A stretch of DNA of 64,000 nucleotides from Pseudanabaena sp. BC1403 (lineage in GTDB: Bacteria > Cyanobacteriota > Cyanobacteriia > Pseudanabaenales > Pseudanabaenaceae), in NCBI RefSeq assembly GCF_002914585.1, contig NZ_PDDM01000010.1, positions 62,001-126,000 of the forward strand, read 5' to 3'. Position numbers and translations under genes: made by a program. How positions within the stretch are numbered: the first letter of the stretch is position 1; every line of letters begins with the position of its first letter. The notes beneath the pieces are model-generated. The model made no database searches. It saw only the letters and a list, made by a program, of their open reading frames with translations, and was not told where the DNA came from. Positions 36,201 through 44,600 of the stretch are shown here, one piece after another.

Positions 36201-38511
36201 ATCGCTAATATATAACTTGAATGGAGAGCCAGAATACTTTATTGGGGTCGTTCAAGATATTAGCGATCGCAAACAAGCAGAACAAAGCCTCCAAGCTGAG
36301 AGAATGCGGTTGCAAATTGCCCTAGAAGCTTCCGAAATGGGTACTTGGGAGTCCAATATGGATACAGGCTATTGGTCAGAACGGACAGAAGCGATTTTTG
36401 GCTTTGCCCCTGGTACATTCTCTGGAGATCGCGAGGCTTTTCTGAAACTGGTTTATGCCGAAGACCAAGCGCGAGTATTTAGCGCCCTTGCTCATAGTTT
36501 TACCACCCAATCCCCCTACAAAGTCGAATATCGAATTAACCACCCTCATGGAGAAATCCGTTGGGTGGCTGTGAATGGGAAAGTAGCTCAAAATGAAGAT
36601 GGCACTGGCGGGCGTATCATTGGCGTAGCAGTTGATATTACCGAGCGCAAACAAGCCGAGGAAGCTATTCGCTTAAACCAAGAACAATTGCAACTAGCTC
36701 TTGAAGGCTCAGGCGATGGCTTGTGGGATTGGAATATTGTGACTGGTGAAGCCTACATGAGTCCCCGATGGCTGGGAATGTTGGGCTACGAGGTTGGCGA
36801 ACTTCCAGATCGTGTCGATACTTGGAGTCAATTATTCCATCCTAACGATCTACCTACAGTGATGGACTTACTCAATGCCCACCTGCAAGACAACACAGTT
36901 CCCTATCGGGTTGAATATCGAGCCCTTTCTAAAACTGGAGAGTGGAAATGGATGGCGAACTACGGCAAAGTAGTTGCCTTTGATGCCGATGGCAAGCCTT
37001 TACGGATGGTTGGTTTGCAGAGAGATATCAGCGATCGCAAACAAGCCGAACTTATGTTACAGCGGCAGCTAACCGCCGTTGAGGCATCATTGGATGGCAT
37101 TGCCATTCTCAAAAACGACAATTACATTTACTTAAATGAAGCCCACGCCCAAATCTTTGGTTACGACTCACCCGCAGAGTTGATCACCAAAACTTGGCGC
37201 GATATGTATATGCCTGAAGAGGTTCGCAAGTTTGAACAAGATATATTTCCGATCTTGATGGAGCAAAAACACTGGCGTGGCGAAGCGATCGCAAAGCGTA
37301 AAGATGGCACAACCTTTGATGAAGAACTGTCACTGATCATTTCAGGGAATGGCGATCTGATCTGCGTTTGTCGCGATATCAGCGATCGCAAAGCCAATGA
37401 AGCACTGCTCCAACATCAAGCACAACAACTCGAAGAGTATACCCAGACCCTAGAACTGAGAGTGGAAAAACGAACCCTAGAACTTTCGCAGGCATTATCC
37501 AATCTCCAATCTACACAAGCAGGACTGATTCAATCCGAAAAGATGGCAGCATTAGGTCAACTTACCGCCAGCGTCGCCCACGAGATCAATACGCCTCTAG
37601 GTGTGATTCGCGCGGCCACAGGTAATATCGTCGCAGCAAGCAGTATATCTCTTCAGCAATTGCCTCAACTCATGCAAAGTCTGACTTCTCAACAACAGGA
37701 GGAGTTCCTGAGTTTGGTGAATGCCGCCCTTCAGAAGGTTCAGCCTCTATCTACCAAAGATGAGCGGCAAATGCGGCGACAACTACAAAGCGAACTAACA
37801 GCACAAGGTATTACCGAAGCCGCCAGCATTGCGACTCAACTCAGTCAGATGCAACTGTCTTCTCATCTTGAGCTTTATCAATCCATTCTGCAAGCCCCAA
37901 ACTGTTATGACATTTTACAGGTGGCATACAAGCTAGTATTGCAACATCAAAGCACCCATAGCATTCAGCAGGAAGTAGACCGCGCTGCTAAGATCGTATT
38001 TGCTCTCAAATCCTATAGCCATCAAAGTCAAAATAATGATGAGAAGATTCTTGCCCAAATCAGCGATGGTATTGAAGTCGCCCTGACGCTTTATCATAAT
38101 CGCCTCAAACATGGAATTGAGGTGATCCGCAATTACCAAGATGTTCCTGATGTTCTCTGCGACCCAGATGCACTAACTCAGGTATGGGTAAATTTGATTG
38201 ACAACTCCATCTATGCTATGGGACAACAGGGCAGGCTAGAAATTACTGTAACGCAGGAACATGAGTATGTGGTTGTGACGATCACAGATTCTGGCGGTGG
38301 AATTTCTTCAGAAACGCAAGCAAACATTTTCGAGCCGTTTGTAACGACTAAACCGAGAGGAGAAGGCAGTGGATTAGGATTAGATATTGTCCGACAGATC
38401 GTGCGAAAGCATAATGGCGACATCCAATTTCGGAGTCAACCTAGCCAAACTACTTTCATCGTTCTGATACCAATCATTAAATCGCAAGTTTTATCCAAAC
38501 AAAGTATCTAA
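30277..38511 (+). CDS. giant Ser/Thr kinase - AAA ATPase - GAF - PAS x7 - histidine kinase (paralogue)
   Basis: This 2744-residue paralogue of the preceding protein overlaps it by four bases (ATGA), so the two are translationally coupled. The same domain order is present. Ser/Thr kinase (about 8-280) has VVLK, HKDIKPSNI, TDFG and MSPEQ. The ATPase has Walker A GFSGIGKTS (about 339) and Walker B FLDDLQWAD. A TPR-like helical middle and GAF (about 1324-1490) follow. About seven PAS domains are present instead of four (about 1498-2372), most ending in the ISDRK type linker. A coiled coil and a histidine kinase with H2435 in SVAHEINTPLGVIR and GSGLGLDIVRQIV complete it. The extra PAS units account for most of the length difference. 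Its first 120 codons include a 179-bp stretch identical to the upstream gene. Both proteins may heterodimerise through their kinase ends, which is an inference. Confidence 0.92.
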   Translation: MIQTTVNIGDRFPTINGYQLDQQIYAGNRTFVYRGIRLADGLPVVLKTLTSDRPTPQDLLRLRNHFTIAKKLNFAGIVQTISLENYGNGLVLVMPDEGYIALSDYILANPLSQIEVLAIALQIATILDELYLQRVIHKDIKPSNILIHPITKQIKVTDFGLATLLPHETQTLISANILEGTLAYMSPEQTGRMNRGIDYRSDFYALGVTLFELFTGQLPFRSDDPLEIVHCHIAKLAPLVSEFKSEIPDTITQIVAKLMAKNAEDRYQSALGLKYDLEICLNQLKQTGIIIPFEIATRDISDRFTIPEKLYGRETEVASLLSTFDRVSQGSSEMMLVAGFSGIGKTSVVNEVHKPIVRQHGHFIKGKFDQFQRNIPFSAFVQAFRDLMGQLQSESDLQLQTWRDRILEVTGENGQILIEVIPELENIIGNQLPAPELSGNASQNRFNLLIRKFVQVFTTAENPLVLFLDDLQWADLASLKLLQLLMQDTGHLLVLGAYRDNEVSPVHPLMLTVDEIVKAGATVNTISLPPLKQEDLNQLVADSLICDLSIAQLLTELVYEKTKGYPFFARQFLKALYEDGLITFNWNGRSWQWDFSQIAFAISDDVVEFLARQLQKLPIETQDILKIAACISAQFDLQTLAIAFQQSLENTAKALWKALQEGLIIPTTEAYKFFTQSDTSSILQTDVNATYKFLHDRIQQAAYSLIPESQKELVHLDIGRLLLNRTSSEEQELQLFHIVNHLNRGISLIDDRKERESLVYLNWRAAKKARTSSAYEAATSYLNMGLELLDAQCWQNQYSLTLSLHQLAAEIAYLSGEYTQMEILIARALQQTKNQLDRAKLYEIQILALVAKNQAHEAISYARQILTNFGVQLPKKTSKLRTIIGFFTTVYLMIGTSPEDLLSLPAMSNPYKLAICNLFNAIGAAAQSSLSEILPFMTFKGISLYLRYGNVPKSSMAYTVYAFLLCEKLGQVDKGYAIGKAAIALCHQTASKEALAPTLFLWTRFISYRKEHLKSSLPLLMEAYQVSLEVGDNEYAAYSLCVYFTQSYWISPSLVDLQRDAIASLPTLQKLQQTSMTDMHNLNCQILENLITKPDDVCQITGRFFDETAISKSDRQLQVYASLRKLQLAFLFYRYPLAMEQITIIEALIGIIDGTFVKTLFYFYDALIRLAQYPYLSKKQQRAYLTKVRATQKYLARFAKSAQMNYQHKVVLIEAEYLRVLGKLSQARDLYDRAIAGAKENGYVQEEALANELAAKFYLDWGKEKIAQVYMIDAYYGYMRWGATAKVTDIENRYPQLLTPILQKATPLGSINTRSSNSSNSNSEAIDLATLLKASQAISEEVELDKLLITLLNIVIANAGGDKCVILLLVAQELQVEALAKYGQTSQILSSPISLESSEDVAVGLVNQVKRSLEPLVVNDARVDAQFAGDRYIIQHQPKSILCTPILKQGQLVGILYLENSLTVGAFTSDRIEVLNLICSQAAISIENARLYQTLQQSENKFRAFVENVNDIIYAITPEGAFSYLSPQFKDMLGYDVSEFLNQSYDGLIHPDDISAIIASHQKLFETGQKQSGLEFRLKHKNSEWVWMTCNNAPIFDDQGRVIGLRGIARDVSERKRLEAEHHQTEVALAESERKFRRLVERANDMIWSARADSTLTYLSPQFQTMFGLSPSEWVGQSFAKLIHPDDLERAIAPARLALEQDENQQNIEFRHLCRDGSYLWVTLNMTSIKDDEGNAIGLQGIVRDISDRKQTETILRHYERMISSSPDGMALVDRNYTYRLVNQIYLDRNGQKLEDIIGHSIPDFNGEDTFQNLIKPRLDRCLAGETIRYEDWFHYKKLGDRFIRVTYSPYFEENGVIVGVVVNTRDDTERRRVEISQKQNEEMFRATFEQAAVGMAQANLNGQFVKLNQKFCDIIGYTEAELINKSFEEITYLDDIAIDKANIRKLLAEESKSFSIEKRYIHKDSRIIWINLNVSLIYNLNGEPEYFIGVVQDISDRKQAEQSLQAERMRLQIALEASEMGTWESNMDTGYWSERTEAIFGFAPGTFSGDREAFLKLVYAEDQARVFSALAHSFTTQSPYKVEYRINHPHGEIRWVAVNGKVAQNEDGTGGRIIGVAVDITERKQAEEAIRLNQEQLQLALEGSGDGLWDWNIVTGEAYMSPRWLGMLGYEVGELPDRVDTWSQLFHPNDLPTVMDLLNAHLQDNTVPYRVEYRALSKTGEWKWMANYGKVVAFDADGKPLRMVGLQRDISDRKQAELMLQRQLTAVEASLDGIAILKNDNYIYLNEAHAQIFGYDSPAELITKTWRDMYMPEEVRKFEQDIFPILMEQKHWRGEAIAKRKDGTTFDEELSLIISGNGDLICVCRDISDRKANEALLQHQAQQLEEYTQTLELRVEKRTLELSQALSNLQSTQAGLIQSEKMAALGQLTASVAHEINTPLGVIRAATGNIVAASSISLQQLPQLMQSLTSQQQEEFLSLVNAALQKVQPLSTKDERQMRRQLQSELTAQGITEAASIATQLSQMQLSSHLELYQSILQAPNCYDILQVAYKLVLQHQSTHSIQQEVDRAAKIVFALKSYSHQSQNNDEKILAQISDGIEVALTLYHNRLKHGIEVIRNYQDVPDVLCDPDALTQVWVNLIDNSIYAMGQQGRLEITVTQEHEYVVVTITDSGGGISSETQANIFEPFVTTKPRGEGSGLGLDIVRQIVRKHNGDIQFRSQPSQTTFIVLIPIIKSQVLSKQSI

Positions 38512-38575
38512 CAATAACGATATCCCTATAATTTATCTCTGGCAACCTTCATCTGATTTTAAAAAGCCTCTATCT

Positions 38576-40090
38576 ATGTTCTTCCCTAATTCCGAAATAA
38601 TTTTGATTGTTGATGATACACCGATTAACTTAGATGTTATTTCCGATGTACTGATTGATGCTGGATTTGAGGTAGCATTCGCTACTAATGGCAAAATGAT
38701 GTTAGAGCAACTGCAATGGCAATTACCAGACCTGATCTTACTTGATGTTGAGATGCCGATTATGAACGGATTTGAAATCTGTCAAAAATTAAAAGAAATT
38801 GATGTCGTAAGGGAGATTCCAGTGATCTTCATGACGGCTCTAGCGGATGCTAAAAGTAAAGCTAAGGGATTTGAACTAGGAGCTGTCGATTACATTACTA
38901 AGCCGTTTCAAGAGGCTGAAGTACTGGCAAGAGTCGCAACCCATCTACAATTAAGACGTTTCACCAAAAGCCTAGAACAGCAAGTCGCTGAGCGCACATC
39001 TGGATTAGAACAAGCCAGTCAACAACTTGAGAAATATTCCCAAACCTTAGAACAAATGGTAGAAGATCGTACGCAGGAGCTCTCCAAAGCATTAGCGACT
39101 CTCCAAGCCACCCAATCCGAGCTGATTCATTCCGAAAAAATGGCTGTATTGGGACAACTCACCGCTAGTATTGCTCACGAGATCAACACGCCTCTAGCTG
39201 TAATTCGCGCTGCTACAGGCAATATCGCCACGGCAAGCAGTACCTCCCTTCAGCAATTGCCTCAACTCATGCAAAGTTTATCTCCCCAGCAACAGGAAGA
39301 ATTTTTGAAATTGGTGAATACATCTCTTCAGCAGACTCAGACTTTATCTACTAAAGAAGAGCGGCATCTGCGGCGACAACTGCAAAGCGAACTAACAGCC
39401 CAAGGCATTGCTGAAGCAGATAGTATTGCGATGCAACTCAGTCAGATGCAATTGAGGGTAGATCTACATCTTTATCAATCCATTCTGCAAGCCCCGAACT
39501 GTTGCGACATTTTACAGGTGGCATATAAATTGTTAATGCAGCGACAAAGTACCCTTAGCATTCAGCAGGAAGTAGATCGCGCCGCTAAGATCGTGTTCGC
39601 GCTCAAAACTTATAGCCATCAAAGTCAAAATAACGAGAAGAGTTTTGTCCAAATTAGCGATGGGATTGAGATAGCTCTGACGCTCTATCAAAGTCGATTG
39701 AAACAGGGCATTGAAGTTATCCGCAAATACGACCCAGTACCCAATCTTTTTTGTGATCCAGATGAACTCACACAAGTGTGGGTAAATTTAATTGACAATG
39801 CCATCTACTCGATTGGACAGCAAGGCACTTTAGAGATTTCTATATCGCAGCAATCAAAATATGTAGTTGTAGAAATAACAGATTCTGGTAATGGCATTCC
39901 GATAGAGATGCAGGAAAAAATTTTCGAGCCGTTTGTGACAAGTAAACCGAGGGGGGAAGGTAGCGGTTTAGGATTAGATATTGTCCGACAGATCTTGCAA
40001 AAACACGATGGTGATATTCAAGTTAGAAGTCAGATCGGTCGAGCCACATTTTCGGTTATAATTCCTTTAACTGAAGACAGGGAGTCCTGA
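38576..40090 (+). CDS. receiver-histidine kinase carrying the same kinase core as the giant kinases
   Basis: This is a 504-residue cytoplasmic hybrid with the receiver first. The receiver (about residues 8-125) is intact: DD in LIVDDTP, phospho-acceptor Asp in LLDVEMP, Thr in FMTALAD and Lys in ITKPFQ. A coiled coil (about 130-185) leads to a histidine kinase with H201 in SIAHEINTPLAVIRAATGNI and the catalytic domain (NLIDNAIYSIG, GEGSGLGLDIVRQI). From the coiled coil to the C-terminus it is closely similar to both upstream giants, including the unusual helical insert (LQQLPQLMQSL, HLYQSILQAPNCCDILQVA, SIQQEVDRAAKIVFALKTY). It therefore looks like a receiver fused to a copied kinase module. 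It lies 64 bases downstream of the second giant, probably in the same transcript. Confidence 0.92.
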   Translation: MFFPNSEIILIVDDTPINLDVISDVLIDAGFEVAFATNGKMMLEQLQWQLPDLILLDVEMPIMNGFEICQKLKEIDVVREIPVIFMTALADAKSKAKGFELGAVDYITKPFQEAEVLARVATHLQLRRFTKSLEQQVAERTSGLEQASQQLEKYSQTLEQMVEDRTQELSKALATLQATQSELIHSEKMAVLGQLTASIAHEINTPLAVIRAATGNIATASSTSLQQLPQLMQSLSPQQQEEFLKLVNTSLQQTQTLSTKEERHLRRQLQSELTAQGIAEADSIAMQLSQMQLRVDLHLYQSILQAPNCCDILQVAYKLLMQRQSTLSIQQEVDRAAKIVFALKTYSHQSQNNEKSFVQISDGIEIALTLYQSRLKQGIEVIRKYDPVPNLFCDPDELTQVWVNLIDNAIYSIGQQGTLEISISQQSKYVVVEITDSGNGIPIEMQEKIFEPFVTSKPRGEGSGLGLDIVRQILQKHDGDIQVRSQIGRATFSVIIPLTEDRES

Positions 40091-40180
40091 TCCCCAATTA
40101 ATCATACTCATGATTTAGATTAAAGAACTGCTGCATTTTTAATTACCTTATTTTATCAACTCCGACTTTAGAGATCCCTG

Positions 40181-41371
40181 ATGAATAACCTCACTATTAT
40201 TTGTGTTGACGATGAGCGTAATGTTCTTCTGATGCTTAGAAACCAGTTAATGCGTTTTTTCCCAGATTACAAAATTGAAATTGCAGAAAGTGGAGCTGAA
40301 GCATTAGAAGTTATTGAGGAGATTTTGTCTAATGGGTTTGATGTTGCTTTAGTAGTTGCTGATCAGATCATGCCAAAGATGAAAGGGGATGAGTTTTTGA
40401 TCGAACTCCATACTCGATATCCTGAGATTCTCAAGGTGATGCTGACAGGTCAAGCCAATGTTGAAGATATTGGTAATGTAGTCAATCGAGGTAATCTCTA
40501 TCGTTTTATATCTAAGCCATGGAACGAAACGGATTTGCAACTAACTGTATCGGAAGCCTTGCGGAAATTTCAGCAAGAGAAACAAATTATCAAGCATCAG
40601 TTAGCCCTAGAGCAAACTAATCTGGAGTTGATAGCGTTGAATAGGGATCTCGAAAGTGCTAATGTAGAACTCGCAAGGGTTTCCAAGCTCAAAGATGAGT
40701 TCCTCTCCATGATGAGCCATGAACTACGTACACCATTCACCTCTATCTTAGGGGTATCAGAATGTTTGCTTGATGAAGTTTATGGCACAATTAATCCGAG
40801 TCAAAAGAAAGCGATCGCCATTATCGAAAGTAGCAGTAATCATCTACTGAAATTGATTAATGATATTTTAGATATCTCAAAACTTATAGCAGGTATACTA
40901 AAGCTCAGTATCACATCTGTAGTGATTGCGGATTTGTGTGATTCAAGTATAGAGGCTGTGAAACAACAGGCTCTTAAAAAACAGATTCAAATTACGACAA
41001 ACTTGGCTCCAGATATAAAATCTATTGAAGTTGATCCGCTACGGATGAGACAAGTATTGATCAACTTACTCGATAATGCGGTCAAATTTACCCCCAATGG
41101 CGGTAGGGTGAGTTTGGATGTTTTGAAAATTAACTCTTGGATTTGTTTCTCAATTACTGATTCTGGGCTTGGCATTGCCACTAGCGATCAAAGTAAGCTA
41201 TTTCAGCCATTTGTTCAACTTGACAGTGGTCTCAACCGTAGCTACGAAGGGACAGGAATAGGACTTGCCATAGTGAAGCAAATCATCGAACTCCACAACG
41301 GTTATGTTGATTGCAGTAGTGAGATTGGTCAGGGCACTTGCTTTACTGTTCGCCTACCATCTATGTCTTGA
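40181..41371 (+). CDS. receiver-histidine kinase
   Basis: This 396-residue protein has an N-terminal receiver of the VADQIMP type (about residues 4-120: CVDDERNV, VVADQIMPKMKGDEF, VMLTGQA, SKPWNETDLQL). A coiled-coil linker (about 125-165) leads to a canonical HisKA domain with H180 in MMSHELRTPFTSILG and an ATPase domain (NLLDNAVKFTPNGG, DSGLGIA, YEGTGIGLAIVKQI). All phosphotransfer residues are intact. No sensory or membrane domain is present, so input probably comes through phosphorylation of the receiver by another kinase of the block. The receiver is highly similar to that of the next gene, and the leaders before the two ATGs also resemble each other, indicating a duplicated 5' end. It lies 90 bases after the preceding gene. 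Confidence 0.92.
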   Translation: MNNLTIICVDDERNVLLMLRNQLMRFFPDYKIEIAESGAEALEVIEEILSNGFDVALVVADQIMPKMKGDEFLIELHTRYPEILKVMLTGQANVEDIGNVVNRGNLYRFISKPWNETDLQLTVSEALRKFQQEKQIIKHQLALEQTNLELIALNRDLESANVELARVSKLKDEFLSMMSHELRTPFTSILGVSECLLDEVYGTINPSQKKAIAIIESSSNHLLKLINDILDISKLIAGILKLSITSVVIADLCDSSIEAVKQQALKKQIQITTNLAPDIKSIEVDPLRMRQVLINLLDNAVKFTPNGGRVSLDVLKINSWICFSITDSGLGIATSDQSKLFQPFVQLDSGLNRSYEGTGIGLAIVKQIIELHNGYVDCSSEIGQGTCFTVRLPSMS

Positions 41372-41552
41372 TATACTATCAATAATAATGTTGTGTGCTG
41401 AAGTAACAAACACAATTTTTATAAAAAGTTAATAAATTGCGATATTTTTTGTGATCAATCTTGCAATCTTTGGGCTTGATCGCACTAAAGAATATTTCTA
41501 AGCAATCCGATGCAAAGGGGTTGAGCTTTTACCCACACTTGATTGCAGTTCT

Positions 41553-41566
41553 ACTGCGTAAGTCCT
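41553..41566. repeat. half-site of a dispersed repeat
   Basis: CTGCGTAAGTCCTA here is the complement of the TAGGACTTACGCA end of the MITE-like element at 22875-22967. Only one end is present, so this is a remnant or a solo end. It sits in the 237-base spacer between two receiver-kinase genes. Confidence 0.5.
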
Positions 41567-41608
41567 AAATTTATTAACTATCGTCAATTCTGACTTTGGA
41601 GACAAGCG

Positions 41609-44600
41609 ATGAGCAACCCAACAATTCTTTGTGTTGACGATGAACGCAATGTTCTTTTTGCCCTTAGAACCCAATTAATGCGATACTTCCCTGACTTTGC
41701 GATTGAAATTGCCGAAAGTGCAGAAGAAGCTTTAGAGGTTGTTGAGGATATTCTAGACAACGGGCATGATCTGCCACTTGTGATTGCAGATCAAATTATG
41801 CCTAGCATGAAAGGCGATCAGTTTTTGATTAACCTGCACGATCGCCATCCTAAAATACTCAAAGTTATGCTAACAGGGCAAGCGCGTGCCGAAGATGTGG
41901 GCAATATTGTCAATCGTGGCAGTCTCTATCGGTTTATGTCAAAACCATGGAATGAGCAAGATCTCCAACTAACTGTATCTGAGGCTTTACGAAGTTATCA
42001 GCAAGATCGCACAATCGAGCAACAATACTTAGACCTCAAACAAGCTAAATGCGAATTAGAAGTGTTAAATACCAGTTTGGAAAAGCAGGTACAAGAACGC
42101 ACCCTACAAATACAGATCAGCGAAGAACGATATCGAATAATTTCTGAAATTAGCCCCGTTGGGATTTTTTGCAACGATACTAAAGGCGTTTGCACATATG
42201 CAAATGCCAAAACCCTAGAAATTACTGGACTAACTTTAGATGAAAATTTAGGTGATGGCTGGGGTAAAAACTTACACCCTGACGATCGCGATTGGATGTA
42301 TGCCGCTTGGAATAACTTTGTCGAACAGGTAAATCTAGGGAATGATCCTGAATATTGTCTTGAACATCGATATCTTTTTTCTGATGGTTCTGTTAAGTGG
42401 GGGATTGTTCAAGCCGTTCCCGAACGCAATATAAATGGTGATGTTGTTGGATTTGTCGGTTCATTATCTGATATTAGCGATCGCAAAAAAAATGAAGAAG
42501 CTCTAAGGCTCAGCGAAGCCAAACAGCGTGCTTTGATAGAAGCTTTACCTGATTTAGTTATGCGGGTTAACCGAGAAGGGATATATCTTGATTTCTACGC
42601 GACTAACGCTTTCAATGTGATTGGTAAAACTGGAGACTTTGTAGGTGATCATGTGAAAGACACCCTACCACCTGATTTGGGAGCAAGACGCATGCAAGCG
42701 ATTCATAATGCTTTAGCAACCAAAGAAATGCAAGTCTATGAGCAGGAGATTATGGTTGGGGGCATCTTACAAATTGAAGAATTTCGGTTGGTAGCTTGTG
42801 GTGAAGATGAAACTCTGATCATAGGGCGGGATATCAGCGATCGCAAAATTGCTGAAAAAGCCTTACAGGAAAGTGAATCCCATAAAGCTGCCTTAATTAG
42901 AGCTTTGCCCGATCTACTCATGCGAATCCGTAAAGATGGAACCTATCTAGAATTCCATAGTACGGAGAGCTTTAAAATCTTTGGGAAGCCTGAAGACTTT
43001 GTTGGGTCTAATCTAAATAAGGATTTACCTCCTAATGTAGCTGAACAAAGAATGCAGATGATCAATGCGGCTCTTGAAACTGGGAGTATTCAACTTTACG
43101 ATCAAGAGATATTGGTGGATGGCAAGACTCAAACCGAAGAAGTGAGAATTGTCCCTTATACAGAAGATGAAGTTTTGCTTTTAGTTAGAGATGTTAGCGA
43201 TCGCAAGCAATCAGAATTAGCACTTCAAAGTTTGATGGAAGGTACTGCCTCGGTTACTGGCAAAGAATTTTTCCCAGAATTAGTTAAGCATATTGCGATC
43301 GCCCTTGATGTTTCCCACGTCCTCATTTCCAAGGTGTCTGGAGAAAACCTAGAAACTATGGCATGGTATGCCGACGATCAGGTTCAGCCTAATCTTACCT
43401 ATCCAATTGCTCATACTCCCAGCGGAACAGCTTTTCAAGCTGGAATCTACAACTGTTCTTCTGGAGTAAAACAACTATTCCCTCTTGATGAGGATTTAGT
43501 AAAAATGGATGTAGATAATTATATAGGAATGGCATTACAAAATTCTGCGGGTGAAAAGATCGGGGTGATTTGTGTCCTAAATCGCGAACCATTAGCAAAT
43601 CCAAAACGGGCGGAACTATTACTGCGTATCTTTGGAGCGAGGGCATCTGCCGAACTAGAGAGAATGCAGGTATTTGAAGATTTACAAATATTGAATACAG
43701 AGCTAGAGCAACGTGTACAAGAACGAACACAGGAGCTATTAAAAGCTCGTAACTTTTTAGAATCAATTATTGAAAATTTACCAGTGGCTCTATTCGTCAA
43801 AAATGGCAAAGAAGAAAGATTTGGCGAATTTTTGCTGTGGAATAATACTTGTGAAAGTCTGTTTGGTTTGACCAAAGAGCAAGCAATTGGTAGGGTGCTC
43901 TATGATATTTTCCCTAAAGAGCAATCTCATTTCTTTAATGAGAAAGATCGTTCATCATTTGCGCTCGGTAAAATTGAAGATATTCCTGAAGAACCAATTG
44001 ACAGTTTGACTTTAGGTCGCAGAATTCTGCATACCGTTAAAGTGCCTATATTCGATGAGCATAGTAACCCTGATTATTTGATCTGCATTTCTGAGGATAT
44101 TAGCGATCGCAAAACCGCAGAACTAGAACGCGATCAGCTTCTCCAAGAATTATCTCAACTAAATAAAAGCCTCGAACTCCGAGTCAAAGAACGAACTGCC
44201 GCACTTGTAAACGCCCAAGAGCGGATTATTGCTCAAGAAAAACTTGCCGCACTTGGTACGCTCACGGCTGGTATTGCCCATGAGCTGCGTAACCCACTTA
44301 ACTTTGTTACAAACTACGCACTCGGCTCAATTGAACTCAGCCAAGAATTGCTGGAGACAATTCAGCCTTTGTTCCCTTCTTTAGATCTCGACACCTCAGA
44401 TTTGGTCGAGTCATTGATCTCAGACCTCCAAGAAAATTCCACGACTATTCGCGCTCATAGTCGAAGAGCCGAAAATATCATCGCTAATATGATGCAACAT
44501 GCCCGTACTGATGATGCAAAGATGATGCCGCATCCGACTCAAATTAATGATTTACTTGACCAATCCTTAAAACTGGCGTATCACAGTAAGAAAATGCAAG

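Noticed and set aside
43395-43766. 123-codon minus frame inside the receiver-PAS-GAF kinase gene
   Set aside because: It is antisense to an unbroken, well-conserved GAF/PAS region. It has no start context and no recognisable domain.
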